Shown: positions 16,910 through 28,527, counted from the stretch's first letter. The stretch: 64,000 bases of DNA from a bacterium (GCA_030426085.1 JAUHYW010000005.1:62001-126000); one strand, 5' to 3'. Numbers and translations: made by a program. The notes: generated by a model from the letters alone, not told the origin.

Positions 16910-18385
16910 TCAGAACTGGAAGTAGATGAAGGGCACGACGTCGGCCGAGGCCATGTCCCGCAGGGCCAGCCCCACGGCGATCACGCCCAGCGCCTGCGCC
17001 TGGACCGGCAGCGCGGCGAAGCCCTGCACGACCCGATCGTAGAGCCCTCGGGGCACCGCGTGGGTCGCCGCGCCGGCCAGCAGCACCGCCAGCAGCGTCG
17101 GCCCCAGGTTGGGCGCCCCGAGCGTCGCCCCGGCGATGCCGTCGAGCACCGCCCACGCCGCCTCGAAGGTCGGCGCGCGGAAGAAGATCCAGGCGAAGCA
17201 TACATAGTGGAAGGTCAGCCCGATCGCCACCGCCCGCCCGACCGGCCCCCGCAGCAGCGGCTTGCGCCCGGCGGCCTCCCGCCGCCGCTGCCACGCCCGC
17301 TGAGCCGCCAGCGCGCCCCCGTGCAGCGCGCCCCAGATGAGGAAGTTCCAGCCCGCCCCGTGCCACAGCCCGCCGAGCACCATCGTCAGCATCAGGTTGC
17401 GGTAGGTGCGCCACGCCCCCCGCCGGCTGCCGCCCAGCGAGATGTAGAGGTAGTCCCGCAGCCACGTCGACAGCGAGATGTGCCACCGGCGCCAGAAGGC
17501 TTGCAGGTTCTCGGCCCGATACGGCGCGGCGAAGTTGTCGGGGAAGCGGAAGCCGAGCAGCAGCGCCGAGCCGATCGCGATGTCGGAGTAGCCGCTGAAG
17601 TCGCAGTAGATCTGGACCGCGTAGGCGTAGGTGCCCACGACCAGCTCCACGCTGCTGTACAGGTCGGGCTGGCTGAAGACCCGGTCGACGAGGTTGATCG
17701 CGAGGTAGTCGGCGACGATGACCTTCTTGGCCAGCCCCAGCCCGATGAGGAACAGCCCCCGCCCGCCCATCGCGTCGGTCACCGGCGGCCGGTCCTTCAA
17801 CTGAGGCAGCAGGTCGCGGGCCCGCACGATGGGCCCGGCGACGAGCTGGGGGAAGAAGCTGACGTAGAGCAGGTAGCGGGGGTAGTCGGCGATGGGCTCG
17901 AGCCGCCGCCGGTAGATGTCGATGGTGTAGCTCATCGACTGGAAGGTGAAGAACGAGATGCCCACCGGCAGCAGGAAGTCGAGCCGGGCGTCCCCCACGA
18001 AGCCGCCGTCGACGGTCAGGGCGGTGCGCAGCAGCGGCGCGGCGAGCTCGGCGTCGATCAGGGCGACCAGATCGCCGAGGGCCTCGAGCACGAAGTTGGC
18101 GTACTTGAACGCCGCGAGCACCCCCAGGTTGTAGACCACCGAGCACCACAAGAAGACCTTGCGCCGGCCGGGCGAGGCGCTGCGGCCGATGGCCCCGCCC
18201 ATGGTGAAGTCCACCAGCGACGAGGCGATGATGAGCAGCAGATAGTAGGGGCTCCAGCTCGCATAGAAGATGAGGCTGGCGGCGAGCAGGACCCCGAGGG
18301 CGACCCGGGCGAAGCGCACCGTCGCCCAGTACAGGGCGAAGACGGCGAGCAGGAACGCGATGTACTCCAGGGAGTTGAACAGCAC
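16910..18385 (-). CDS. MBOAT-family membrane O-acyltransferase (AlgI/PatA-like)
   Basis: This 491-residue protein has about ten or more helices and belongs to the membrane-bound O-acyltransferase family that moves acyl groups across the membrane for glycan acylation. The catalytic His region reads GGLWHGAGWNFLIWG near residue 350. Other AlgI-like blocks include KYANFV, SFFPQLVAGPIVRA and SGYSDIAIG, followed by FPDNFAAPY and FWRRWHISLSTWLRDYLYI. I start it at GTG 18383-18385, giving VLFNSLEYIAF, as is usual for AlgI relatives. ATG 18421 and TTG 18448 upstream are in frame and possible. None has a strong ribosome site. It is the first gene of the operon that includes both SGNH proteins. Confidence 0.9.
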   Translation of the reverse strand: MLFNSLEYIAFLLAVFALYWATVRFARVALGVLLAASLIFYASWSPYYLLLIIASSLVDFTMGGAIGRSASPGRRKVFLWCSVVYNLGVLAAFKYANFVLEALGDLVALIDAELAAPLLRTALTVDGGFVGDARLDFLLPVGISFFTFQSMSYTIDIYRRRLEPIADYPRYLLYVSFFPQLVAGPIVRARDLLPQLKDRPPVTDAMGGRGLFLIGLGLAKKVIVADYLAINLVDRVFSQPDLYSSVELVVGTYAYAVQIYCDFSGYSDIAIGSALLLGFRFPDNFAAPYRAENLQAFWRRWHISLSTWLRDYLYISLGGSRRGAWRTYRNLMLTMVLGGLWHGAGWNFLIWGALHGGALAAQRAWQRRREAAGRKPLLRGPVGRAVAIGLTFHYVCFAWIFFRAPTFEAAWAVLDGIAGATLGAPNLGPTLLAVLLAGAATHAVPRGLYDRVVQGFAALPVQAQALGVIAVGLALRDMASADVVPFIYFQF

Positions 18386-18453
18386 GGTGAATCCGGGGGC
18401 GGCGCCGGGCGACCGGGGCATTCGGGCGGCTGCGGGACAAAAACGCAAGGGAT

Positions 18454-18482
18454 TTGCGTGGGCCGGGTCACCGCGATGTAAC
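18454..18482 (+). promoter_or_regulatory. Possible sigma-70 promoter for the purine nucleoside phosphorylase gene
   Basis: TTGCGT at 18454-18459 and TGTAAC at 18477-18482 are 17 bp apart, each matching the consensus at four of six bases. Transcription would begin about 35 bases before the ATG at 18524. The gap is also the only room for a divergent promoter driving the MBOAT operon. Confidence 0.35.
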
Positions 18483-18523
18483 CTGTCGGGTGAACACCGG
18501 GCCGATTGGGGTTAGATTCAGAT

Positions 18524-19375
18524 ATGCGATTCGATCCGTACTCTGCCGCCGACGACGCGGCCGCCGCGCTCGCCCGCCGGTGCGAGGCGCCGGCCGTGGC
18601 GGTGGTCCTCGGCAGCGGGCTGGGGGCCTTCGCCGACCGGCTGCGCGATCCTCAGATCATCTCCTATGGCGACATCCCGCACTTCCCCGCGGTGGGCGTG
18701 CGGGGGCACGCCGGCCGGCTCGTGGTCGGGCGGCTGCGCGAGGGCGGCCCCCGGGTCGCCGCGCTCGCCGGGCGGGTGCACCTCTACGAGGGCCACTCGC
18801 CGGCGCAGGTGGTGCACCCGGTGCGCACCCTGTGGCGGTGGGGCGTGCGGGGGCTGATGCTCACCAACGCCGCGGGCGGCATCGACCCCGAGCTGTCGCC
18901 GGGCGACCTCATGCTGATCGTCGACCACATCAACATGACCGGCACCAACCCGCTGGTGGGCCCGGCCGACCCCCGGCTGGGGCCCCGGTTCCCCGACATG
19001 AGCGCGGCCTACGACCCCGAGCTGTGCGACGACCTGCGGTCCGGGGCGAAGGCCGCCGGGGTGACGCTGCGCGAGGGGGTCTACACCGGCCTCGCCGGGC
19101 CGAGCTACGAGACGCCGGCCGAGATCCGGATGCTGTCGATCCTCGGCGGAGACGCGGTGGGTATGTCGACCGTCGCCGAGGTGATCGCCGCCCGCCACGC
19201 CGGCCTGCGGGTGTGCGGGGTGTCGTGCATCACCAACCTCGCCGCCGGGCTGTCGGCCGAGCCGCTGGATCACGCCGAGGTGGAGGCGACCGCCGGCGAG
19301 GCCCGCAGCGACTTCATCGGGCTGCTCGAGGAGGGGCTGGCGCGCATCACCAGACGGGTGGAGCGCTCGGCGTGA
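18524..19375 (+). CDS. Purine nucleoside phosphorylase
   Basis: This 283-residue enzyme splits purine nucleosides with phosphate into base and ribose-1-phosphate in nucleotide salvage. It matches the trimeric PNP (PunA/DeoD2) type: phosphate loop VVLGSGLG near residue 26, GHAG near 60, TNAAGGI near 115, [12 protein letters not shown] near 195 and SCITNLAAG near 245. Length is normal for the family. ATG at 18524 gives MRFDPYS; an upstream in-frame ATG at 18506 is less likely. The stop overlaps the next gene's GTG (GTGA), so a lipoprotein is co-translated, a pairing without an obvious metabolic link. Confidence 0.9.
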   Translation: MRFDPYSAADDAAAALARRCEAPAVAVVLGSGLGAFADRLRDPQIISYGDIPHFPAVGVRGHAGRLVVGRLREGGPRVAALAGRVHLYEGHSPAQVVHPVRTLWRWGVRGLMLTNAAGGIDPELSPGDLMLIVDHINMTGTNPLVGPADPRLGPRFPDMSAAYDPELCDDLRSGAKAAGVTLREGVYTGLAGPSYETPAEIRMLSILGGDAVGMSTVAEVIAARHAGLRVCGVSCITNLAAGLSAEPLDHAEVEATAGEARSDFIGLLEEGLARITRRVERSA

Positions 19376-20472
19376 GCAACCGCGGGCGACTGCTCGGCGG
19401 GCTGACGTGCGGCCTGGCCGGGTGCACCCTGATCATCGGCGACATCCCGGTGCCCGACCCGCCGTCGAGCGCGGCGCAGGCGATCGCCGGCGAGTGGGCG
19501 GTCTACGGCTACGCCGACGGCGACCCGGTGCTCGAGCAGGTGCGCATCGGCGAGGACGGCGCGGTGACGCTCGACGGCGGCGCGGCGACCCGGGCCGAGC
19601 GCCGGGACGACGGCCGGTGGCAGCTCGACCTGGGCCCGGTGATCGGATCGGTCTCGGGGCACTTCGCCGCCGATCGCGGGGTCGGGCTGCTGGTGCAGAG
19701 CGACCCCGCCGACGCCGAGGCCTTCGTGATGCTGGTGCGCCGCCCGGCGGACCGGGTCACGCTGCTCGGCGGGCGCACGGTGCAGCTCATCGTGCCCCCG
19801 ACCGACGGCGCGAGCGCCGAGTTCGGCCGGCTCGAGCTCATCCAGGGCGAGTACCGCCAGACCGGGCGCTACACCCTGACCGAGACCGTCGAGGACGCCC
19901 GCACCGTCGAGTTCGAGAACGCGTCCGATCGCCGGTGGCAGGCCGACCTCGTGGGCGGCGACTGGCTGCTCACCCCGCTGCTTCAGGGCGAGGCGGCGAT
20001 CGGGGTCACCCTCTGGCCCGGCGGCCTGCCCCGGGGGCCGCTCCTGATGTGGCGCGAGCCGGGCAACGCCGCGCTCGTCGACCGGGCGCTGTTCTGCGCC
20101 GGGCTGACCGTCGAGGACGGCGCGGTCGTCAGCCGCGCGCGCCGGGGCACGATCGCCGGCGACCGGGTGGAGTGGAGCGACGGGCGGGAGGGCCCGGTGG
20201 CGACCGTGGGCAATACGGCGGTGCTCTACGGCGAGGCCAGCTTCTTCGACGACCAGGGCACCTCGATCCTGCCCGACGCCGACGACCGCCTCTTCGCGCT
20301 GATGCCCTACGTGCCGGCATCGGGCGGCACCGACCCCGAGCGGAGCTGGGGCATGGCCCTGTGCATCGGCCTGGACGACGAGCCCCCGGCCCCGGCCGAC
20401 GCGGGGGCGCCCGACGGGGGGAACTCCGACGCGGACGTCGACGCGGCGATCGAGCCCGACGCCGACTCCTGA
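19372..20472 (+). CDS. Lipoprotein of unknown function
   Basis: This 366-residue protein starts at GTG 19372, inside the PNP stop (GTGA overlap). Lipobox GLAGC puts the lipidated Cys at residue 18. The body has repeated beta-strands and several WQ/DRW pairs ([20 protein letters not shown]), resembling a lipocalin-like or META-style barrel, but I cannot assign a family. The last 30 residues are Asp-rich and contain DAGAPDGG and DADVDAA, likely disordered or calcium-binding. Predicted to sit in the cell envelope. The next gene, 79 bp on, is also a lipoprotein. Confidence 0.78.
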   Translation: MSNRGRLLGGLTCGLAGCTLIIGDIPVPDPPSSAAQAIAGEWAVYGYADGDPVLEQVRIGEDGAVTLDGGAATRAERRDDGRWQLDLGPVIGSVSGHFAADRGVGLLVQSDPADAEAFVMLVRRPADRVTLLGGRTVQLIVPPTDGASAEFGRLELIQGEYRQTGRYTLTETVEDARTVEFENASDRRWQADLVGGDWLLTPLLQGEAAIGVTLWPGGLPRGPLLMWREPGNAALVDRALFCAGLTVEDGAVVSRARRGTIAGDRVEWSDGREGPVATVGNTAVLYGEASFFDDQGTSILPDADDRLFALMPYVPASGGTDPERSWGMALCIGLDDEPPAPADAGAPDGGNSDADVDAAIEPDADS

Positions 20473-20551
20473 GCGCCCGCGGCCCCGGATCGCCGCATCG
20501 ACCCCGCCCCCTGCGGTATACCGAAGCCAGATCCACCCACCGGAGTGCCCG

Positions 20552-22882
<2,331 letters not shown>

Positions 22883-22948
22883 GCCCCCGGCTTTCCCCGG
22901 CGGGATCCATGTCGTAGGATGCCGCCGACTGCGCCCGCGGAGGCCCCC

Positions 22949-23284
22949 ATGTCCACCATCTTCGGCAAGATCCTGCGGGGCGAGATCCCCAGCGACCGGG
23001 TCTACGAAGACGACCAGTGCATCGCGTTCCGGGACATCAACCCCGGCGCGCCGACCCACATCCTCGTCATCCCCCGTAAAGAGATCCCCCGACTCGACGC
23101 GATGGACGAGGCCGACGAGCCCCTCATCGGCCACCTGATGCGGGTCGCGACGCTCGTCGCCCGCAAGGAGGGCCTCGAGGGCTTCCGGGTCGTCGTCAAC
23201 AACGGCGCCGCCGCCGGCCAGACGGTCTTCCACCTGCATCTGCACGTCATCGGCGGCCGCCCGCTGAGCTGGCCCCCGGGCTGA
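22949..23284 (+). CDS. HIT-family protein (HINT-like nucleotide hydrolase)
   Basis: This 111-residue protein matches the HINT branch of histidine-triad hydrolases, which act on nucleoside phosphoramidates and AMP-lysine type compounds. The N-terminal STIFGKILRGEIP, the middle DINPGAPTHILVIPRK and the C-terminal triad HLHLHVIGGR are all typical, and the length is normal. ATG 22949 follows GGAGG at 22939-22943; an in-frame upstream ATG at 22919 has no such site. The rhomboid gene starts 8 bp after its stop. Confidence 0.92.
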   Translation: MSTIFGKILRGEIPSDRVYEDDQCIAFRDINPGAPTHILVIPRKEIPRLDAMDEADEPLIGHLMRVATLVARKEGLEGFRVVVNNGAAAGQTVFHLHLHVIGGRPLSWPPG

Positions 23285-23292
23285 CCCACCCC

Positions 23293-24777
23293 TTGGATCT
23301 GCTCTTCGTCCTGGCCGTCCTGGCTGTCGCCGCGAGCCTCGGCAGCCTCGTCGCCCGGGGGCTCGACCCCCGCCGCTGGCCCCTGCCGGCGGTCCTGGCG
23401 GTGTGCCTCGGCGTCGCCGGCCACCTCGTCGAGAGCGCCTGGGCCCTCGCCGCCGCGGTCGCGGTCACCGTCATCGGGGTCATCGGCCCGGCGTGGCTCG
23501 GCCACCGCGCCCGCCGCCGGGCGATGCGGGGCGAGTTCGCCCGGGCCGCGGCCATGGCCCGATGGCTCGGCCGGGTCCTGCCCCAATGGCGCCCCTGGCA
23601 GGCGCTGTGGCACGCCGCCGACCGCTACTACGCCGGCGACACCGAGCCGGCGCGGCGTCTGGCGCAGGCCCTCGCCGCCGATCCTCACCCGGAGAGCCGG
23701 GTCCGGCGCGAGGCGCTGATGGGCCTCACCCGGGATTGGACGTCGGCCCGGTTCGCGGTGTCGGTCGACCTGCAATCCCGGGCGCTGTTCGAGCTGGGCG
23801 AGCTGGACGCCGGCATCGAGACCGCCGCCCGGGCCTGGGCCCCCCGCATGCGCTGGATCGGTGTCCGGCGGGCCCGGGGCACCGCGCTGGCCCCGCTGGC
23901 CTTCGCCGGGCGCGGCGACACCCTCGAGCGGCTGATGGCCCAGATGCGGCTGCCGGCGGTGGCCCGCGCGATCTGGCGCGCCACCGCCCAGGCCGCCGCC
24001 GGTGACCACCCAGCGGCCCGGCGGGCGCTGACCGACGTGCTGGACGACCCCCGGCACCCGGCCGCCGTGCGCATCGCGGCCGAGGCCCGCCGGGCGGCGC
24101 TGCCGACCCCTCGCGCCATCGACCCCGCCGCGGCCGCGGTGCTCGCCGACCTCACCCGCGAGGTCGAGGCCGGCGACCTGCTGCGCACCCGCCCCCTGCG
24201 CAGCGCGCCGGTGGCGCTGCTCGTGCTGGCCCTGATCGCGATCGGCTTCGGCCTTCAGCTTCGCGCCGGCAGCGCGACGGAGGGCCGCGTCGCCCTCGAG
24301 CTGGGCGCGCTCTACGCCGAAGGTCGGCTGCCCGACGAGCCGTGGCGCCTGCTGGCCTACGGCTTCCTGCACGCCGGCCCGCTGCACCTCGCCGCCAACG
24401 CGGTCGCCGTCGCGATCCTGGGCCCGATGTGCCACCACGCGCTCGGCGCCGCCTGGACCCTGGCGCTCTTCGTGGGTGGCGTCCTCATCGGGGGGCTGGG
24501 CATCAGCTACTTCGGCGCCCCGGGCATCACCGTCGGTGCCTCGGCCGGGGCGATGGCCCTGCTCGGCGGGCTCGTGGTCGTGACGCTGGGCCACCCCCGG
24601 GTCCGGGGCACCCGCACCGGGCGCGCCGCGGCCCGGCTGGCGATCATGCTGGTGGTCCTGCAGAGCGCGCTCGACGCCGTGACCCCGATGATCAGCTCGG
24701 CCGGGCACCTGTCGGGCGGACTCGCCGGGCTGGCCATCGGCGCGCTGGCCATCGCCCGCATGCGCTCATCCGACTGA
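23293..24777 (+). CDS. Rhomboid-family intramembrane protease with N-terminal helical extension
   Basis: This 494-residue protein starts at TTG 23293, giving an immediate membrane segment. Two N-terminal helices (about 2-20 and 32-65) precede a soluble, Arg-Ala-rich helical region to about residue 300 that looks like degenerate TPR or HEAT repeats. The rhomboid core then begins: FLHAGPLHLAANAVA near 360, the catalytic Ser in GASAG near 415 and the catalytic His in SAGHLSGGLAGL near 471. Both members of the Ser-His dyad are present, so it should be active. The long N-terminal portion is unusual compared with GlpG and could bind substrates. The end overlaps convergent tlyA by 12 bp. Confidence 0.85.
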   Translation: MDLLFVLAVLAVAASLGSLVARGLDPRRWPLPAVLAVCLGVAGHLVESAWALAAAVAVTVIGVIGPAWLGHRARRRAMRGEFARAAAMARWLGRVLPQWRPWQALWHAADRYYAGDTEPARRLAQALAADPHPESRVRREALMGLTRDWTSARFAVSVDLQSRALFELGELDAGIETAARAWAPRMRWIGVRRARGTALAPLAFAGRGDTLERLMAQMRLPAVARAIWRATAQAAAGDHPAARRALTDVLDDPRHPAAVRIAAEARRAALPTPRAIDPAAAAVLADLTREVEAGDLLRTRPLRSAPVALLVLALIAIGFGLQLRAGSATEGRVALELGALYAEGRLPDEPWRLLAYGFLHAGPLHLAANAVAVAILGPMCHHALGAAWTLALFVGGVLIGGLGISYFGAPGITVGASAGAMALLGGLVVVTLGHPRVRGTRTGRAAARLAIMLVVLQSALDAVTPMISSAGHLSGGLAGLAIGALAIARMRSSD

Positions 24778-25515
24778 GGGGCGGCGCGCGGCGAGCAGGA
24801 ACTCCACGTTGCCCTTGGTCCCCGTGATCGAGGACCGCTCGACCCCGACGACGCTCAGCCCCAGCGCTTCGACCGCCGCGGCCACCCCGTCACACGCCGC
24901 CTGCCACACACCCGGATCGTCGACGATCCCGCCGGGGCCGACCGCCTCCGGCGGCGCTTCGAACTGCGGCTTGACGAGCACCACCGCCCACGCCCCGGGC
25001 GCCAGCAGCGTCACCGGCTGCGGCAGGATGCGGGCCAGCGAGTTGAACGAGATGTCGGCGACCAGCAGCTCGATGGGGTCGGGCACCTGGGCCGGGGTCA
25101 GCGCGTCGGCGTGGGTCCGCTCGAGGTTGACCACCCGCGGGTCACGCTGAAGCCGCCAGTCGAGCAGGCCGTAGCCCACGTCCACCGCGTAGACCCGCCG
25201 GGCGCCCCGTTGCAGCAGGCAGTCGGTGAAGCCGCCGGTGCTCGCGCCCAGATCCAGCGCCACCCGGTCGCTCGGGTCGACGGCGAACGCGTCGAGCGCC
25301 CCGGCCAGCTTGAGCCCCCCGCGGCTCACGAAGTCATGCCCCCGCCGGGTCCGCCGCCGCACCGGCACGTCGGCCCGCACCCGGATCCCGGGCTTGTCCG
25401 CCCGCTGCTCGCCGACGATGATCTCCCCGGCCAGCACGTAGGCCGCCGCGGTGCGTACATCGGGCGCGATGCCCCGGGCCACCAGCAGCTCGTCGAGGCG
25501 CGGCTTGCGGCTCAC
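24766..25515 (-). CDS. tlyA: TlyA-family rRNA 2'-O-methyltransferase
   Basis: This 249-residue protein joins an S4 RNA-binding domain (residues about 4-65, RLDELLVARGIA and VRTAAAYVLAGEIIV) to an FtsJ-like methyltransferase. The SAM motif is VALDLGASTGGFTDCLLQRGA near 85-105, and KPQFEA and SPITGTKGN-like (SSITGTKGN) segments follow. TlyA enzymes methylate ribose of 16S and 23S rRNA cytidines. Start GTG 25513-25515 overlaps the polyprenyl synthase stop (GTGA). TlyA next to xseA, xseB and a polyprenyl synthase is a common bacterial cluster. Confidence 0.92.
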   Translation of the reverse strand: MSRKPRLDELLVARGIAPDVRTAAAYVLAGEIIVGEQRADKPGIRVRADVPVRRRTRRGHDFVSRGGLKLAGALDAFAVDPSDRVALDLGASTGGFTDCLLQRGARRVYAVDVGYGLLDWRLQRDPRVVNLERTHADALTPAQVPDPIELLVADISFNSLARILPQPVTLLAPGAWAVVLVKPQFEAPPEAVGPGGIVDDPGVWQAACDGVAAAVEALGLSVVGVERSSITGTKGNVEFLLAARRPSVG

Positions 25516-26360
25516 TGCGAGCGGTGGGCCACCGCGTGCACCAGCGCGGCGAGGCGTCCGGCCCGATCACCCAGCGGCGCGAGCGCGTCGAGAGCGCCGG
25601 CCGCGACCCGATCGCGGCGATCGATCGCCCCGTCCAGGTCGACGAGGTCCAGCACGTTCTTGCCGTCCTCGGTCGGATCCTGAAGGCGATCGAGCAGATC
25701 GTCGGTGATCTGGAAGAGCAGCCCCAGCGCCTCGCCGCACGCCCGGATCGCGGCGACCTCGTCCGGCCGACCGCCCGCCGCGATGGCCCCGCCTTCGGCC
25801 GCCGCCCGGATCAGGGCGCCGGTCTTGAGGCGCTGCATGTGCTCCATCGCCTGCATGGTCTCCAGGGCTCCGCCGATGTCGAGGATCTGACCGCCCACCA
25901 TGCCCCGGCCCCCGCTCGCCGCCGCCAGCAGCCCGATCAGGGCCACCGTCGTATCGGCCGCCCAGCCCCCGTCGGCCAGCGCGGCGAACGCCTCGGTCAA
26001 CAGCGCGTCGCCGGCCAGGATCGCGTGGGCCTCGTCGTAGGCGACGTGACACGTCGGACGCCCCCGGCGCTCGTCGTCGTCGTCCATCGCCGGCAGATCG
26101 TCGTGGGCCAGGCTGTAGGTGTGGATCATCTCGACCGCGATCGCCCACGGGATCGCGGGCCCGGGGTCGCCCCCCAGCGCCTCGGCCGACAGCATCGCCA
26201 GCAGCGGCCGGACCCGCTTGCCCCCGCCGAACAGCACATGGCGCACCGGCGCCACCAGCCCCTCGGGCCAGGCCGACCACCGCTCGGTATAGCGCTGCAA
26301 GGCATCCTCGAACCGCTCGATGAGCCGGGCCTTCGCGGCGAGGAACTCATCGGTGTCCAC
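25512..26360 (-). CDS. ispA: Polyprenyl diphosphate synthase (IspA-like)
   Basis: This 282-residue enzyme condenses isopentenyl diphosphate with allylic diphosphates to make FPP or GGPP. The first Asp-rich motif is HDDLPAMDDDDERRG near residue 82-96 and the second is QITDDLLD near 215. Residues upstream of the first motif (MIHTYSLAHDD) favour C15-C20 products. I choose GTG 26358-26360, which has GAGGGG ten bases upstream. GTG 26369 and TTG 26378 are alternatives, the last overlapping xseB's stop. The cluster xseA-xseB-ispA-tlyA is widespread. Confidence 0.9.
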   Translation of the reverse strand: MDTDEFLAAKARLIERFEDALQRYTERWSAWPEGLVAPVRHVLFGGGKRVRPLLAMLSAEALGGDPGPAIPWAIAVEMIHTYSLAHDDLPAMDDDDERRGRPTCHVAYDEAHAILAGDALLTEAFAALADGGWAADTTVALIGLLAAASGGRGMVGGQILDIGGALETMQAMEHMQRLKTGALIRAAAEGGAIAAGGRPDEVAAIRACGEALGLLFQITDDLLDRLQDPTEDGKNVLDLVDLDGAIDRRDRVAAGALDALAPLGDRAGRLAALVHAVAHRSQ

Positions 26361-26374
26361 CGGCGTCACGCCCC

Positions 26375-26587
26375 TCAACTCGGCGGCTCCGCCAGCGCCC
26401 GCTGCAGCTCCTCGACCCGCCGCTCGGCGCCTTCGAGCAGCGTATGCCCCTTTCGGGCCAGCCCGACCCCCCGCTCGTAGAGCCGCAGCGCCTCCTCCAG
26501 CGGCAGCTCGCCGCCTTCAAGCGCCCGCACCAGCTCCTCGAGCGTGTCGATGATCTCCTCGAAACGCTGGGGTTCCTCTTCGCTCAC
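26375..26587 (-). CDS. xseB: Exodeoxyribonuclease VII small subunit
   Basis: This 70-residue helical protein matches XseB: FEEIIDTLEELVRALEGGELPLEEALRLYERGVGL, followed by a Glu-Arg-rich helix. It is the small subunit that binds XseA to form exonuclease VII, which degrades single-stranded DNA during repair. The start is GTG at 26585-26587, overlapping the xseA stop by 4 bp. Confidence 0.93.
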   Translation of the reverse strand: MSEEEPQRFEEIIDTLEELVRALEGGELPLEEALRLYERGVGLARKGHTLLEGAERRVEELQRALAEPPS

Positions 26588-28044
26588 CGATGCTCCTCGT
26601 CGTCGTCGTTGTCGGGGTGGGCCGCGGTCACCGTCGCCTCCAGGCGCCCGCGGTGCAGCAGGATCTCGATCGGCTCGCCCACCGCGACGTCGCCCGCCGC
26701 GCGCACGACCCGCGCGCCCCGGCGCACGATACCGAACCCGCGGCCGAGGCTCGCGAGGGGCGACAGCGCCTCCAGCCGGGCGCTCAGCAGGCGCAGGGCC
26801 GCCCGCTTCTCGGCGGTGGCGGCGCCGCCGACCCGCGTGAGCCGATCGCCGAGGGCGTCCACCCGGGCCCGCTTGCGGGCGACCCGGGCCGCGCCGTGCG
26901 TCGCGAGCTTGAGCGTGACCGCGTCCAGCCGCCGCCGGGCATGGGTCAACCGGGTCATCGGGTGCAGCTCGCGAACGGCCTGCTCGTGGCGCCGCAGACG
27001 GGCTTGATGGACATCCAGCCGCTGGCGCATGGCCCGATCGAGGCGCTCGGCGAGGCGCTCCAGCCGACGGCGGTGGCCATCGGTCCGCACACCGGCGCGC
27101 AGTCGCTGCCGGCCCGCCGCCAGCCGCATCTGACGCCGCTCGAGCGCCCGCCCCAGGGCCCGGCCCAGGCGCTCGGCGATGCCGTCGAGCGCGTAGAGCA
27201 GGTCGCTGCGGATGGGCACCGCCATCTCGGCGGCCTCCGACGGCGTCGCCGCCCGCGCGTCGGCCACCAGATCGGCGATCGTCGTGTCGGTCTCGTGGCC
27301 CACCGCGCTGATGACCGGCACCGGGCAGCCGGCGATGGCCCGGGCGAGCGGCTCCTCGTTGAAGGCCCACAGGTCTTCCAGGCTGCCCCCGCCCCGGCCG
27401 ACGATGATCACCTCGACCTGGGGATGGGCGGCCAGCGTGGCGATCCCCGCCGCCACGTCGGCCGCGGCGCCCTCGCCCTGAACCTGGGCCGGGTACAGCA
27501 CGATCGGGATCTGGGGCGCGCGCCGGTGCAGGACGCTCTGGATGTCGTGACGGGCGGCGCCGCTGGGGCTGGTGACGACGCCTACGGCTCGGGGCAGCGT
27601 CGGCAGCGCCCGCTTGCGGCGGGGGTCGGTGAGCCCTTCGGCGGCCAGCCGGCGCTTGAGCTGCTCGAACGCCGCTTGCAGGTCACCGGTGCCCGCCGGC
27701 AGGAATCGCTCGACGATCAGGGAGTAGGCCCCCCGCGGGGCGTAGACCGACAGCGCGCCGAGGGCCAGCACCCGGTGCCCATCGAGCGGCTGATAGCCGC
27801 CGAACATCTGGATCCGCTCGGCGGTGCTGCGCCAGACGACGCCGTCGATGCGGGCGTCGGCGTCCTTGAGGGTGAAGTAGAGGTTGCCGCTCTGGTGCAC
27901 CTTGACCTGGGCCATCTCGCCCTCGACCCAGATCCGCTGGAACTGGCGCTCGAGCGTTCCCTTGATCTGCTGGGTGAGGGCGCGCACCGACACCGCCGGC
28001 GGGCGTCGGCGGGTGGGCTGCGGACGCATGCCCCGATGTATCAT
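26584..28044 (-). CDS. xseA: Exodeoxyribonuclease VII large subunit
   Basis: This 486-residue protein is XseA. The N-terminal OB-fold spans residues 18-115 (VSVRALTQQIKGTLE, IWVEGEMAQVKVHQSGNLYFTLKD in pieces). The nuclease domain holds GVVTSPSGAARHDI near 160, VEVIIVGRGGGSLEDLWAFN near 220 and ISAVGHETDTTIAD near 250. A long coiled coil follows, and the C-terminal segment LSPLASLGRGFGIVRR is typical. ATG 28044 is taken; ATG 28029 (MRPQP) is also possible. It starts the minus-strand repair/isoprenoid cluster. Confidence 0.94.
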   Translation of the reverse strand: MIHRGMRPQPTRRRPPAVSVRALTQQIKGTLERQFQRIWVEGEMAQVKVHQSGNLYFTLKDADARIDGVVWRSTAERIQMFGGYQPLDGHRVLALGALSVYAPRGAYSLIVERFLPAGTGDLQAAFEQLKRRLAAEGLTDPRRKRALPTLPRAVGVVTSPSGAARHDIQSVLHRRAPQIPIVLYPAQVQGEGAAADVAAGIATLAAHPQVEVIIVGRGGGSLEDLWAFNEEPLARAIAGCPVPVISAVGHETDTTIADLVADARAATPSEAAEMAVPIRSDLLYALDGIAERLGRALGRALERRQMRLAAGRQRLRAGVRTDGHRRRLERLAERLDRAMRQRLDVHQARLRRHEQAVRELHPMTRLTHARRRLDAVTLKLATHGAARVARKRARVDALGDRLTRVGGAATAEKRAALRLLSARLEALSPLASLGRGFGIVRRGARVVRAAGDVAVGEPIEILLHRGRLEATVTAAHPDNDDDEEHR

Positions 28045-28083
28045 GGCGGGTGGTCGCGGGTCACCGGGCCGATGCCGACCGGC

Positions 28084-28527
28084 TCATTCCTTGAGATAGA
28101 GCGCGAGGATGAGGATGCCGCCCGCGTGCTTCATGCCGGCCTGATAGAACATCTTGCGGGCGGGGGCCCGCAGGTCGACGTCGACCCTGCTCTGGGGGAT
28201 GGTCAGCTTGATCTGGTGCTGCCGCCCGCTCTTGCCCTTGTAGGCGAAGACCGCGGTCTTACCGTTGGGCAGCGAGACCTGCCCCCCCTTCTGGGCCGTC
28301 AGCCGCAGCTCGGCCTTGTCGAGCTGCTTGAACGAGGTGTACCCGCCGAAGACTTTGGACAGCGACCCCTGGATGTTGGCCAGGGCGGGGTCGGTGTCGG
28401 TGCCGTTCTTGGTCGCGTGCACCACCGAGACCTTGAGCGTGACCCCCTCGGAGGCGCTCGCCACCAGGGGCGTGACGGACATCAGGGTCAGGGCCAGCGC
28501 GCCGACAATGGTTCTGCGTGTGATCAT
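28084..28527 (-). CDS. Exported protein of unknown function in the ECF sigma operon
   Basis: This 147-residue protein has an N-terminal signal peptide (RTIVGALALTLMSVTPLVASA, cleavage likely after SA near residue 26). The mature part is beta-rich and soluble, with YTSFKQLDKAELRLTAQKGG and NGKTAVFAYKGKSGRQHQIKLTIPQ, and a hydrophobic tail (GGILILALYLKE). I recognise no family. ATG 28525-28527 shares one base with the anti-sigma stop (TGATG), so it is translated with the sigma/anti-sigma pair. It may be a sensed or regulated periplasmic factor; that is inference from position only. Confidence 0.78.
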   Translation of the reverse strand: MITRRTIVGALALTLMSVTPLVASASEGVTLKVSVVHATKNGTDTDPALANIQGSLSKVFGGYTSFKQLDKAELRLTAQKGGQVSLPNGKTAVFAYKGKSGRQHQIKLTIPQSRVDVDLRAPARKMFYQAGMKHAGGILILALYLKE

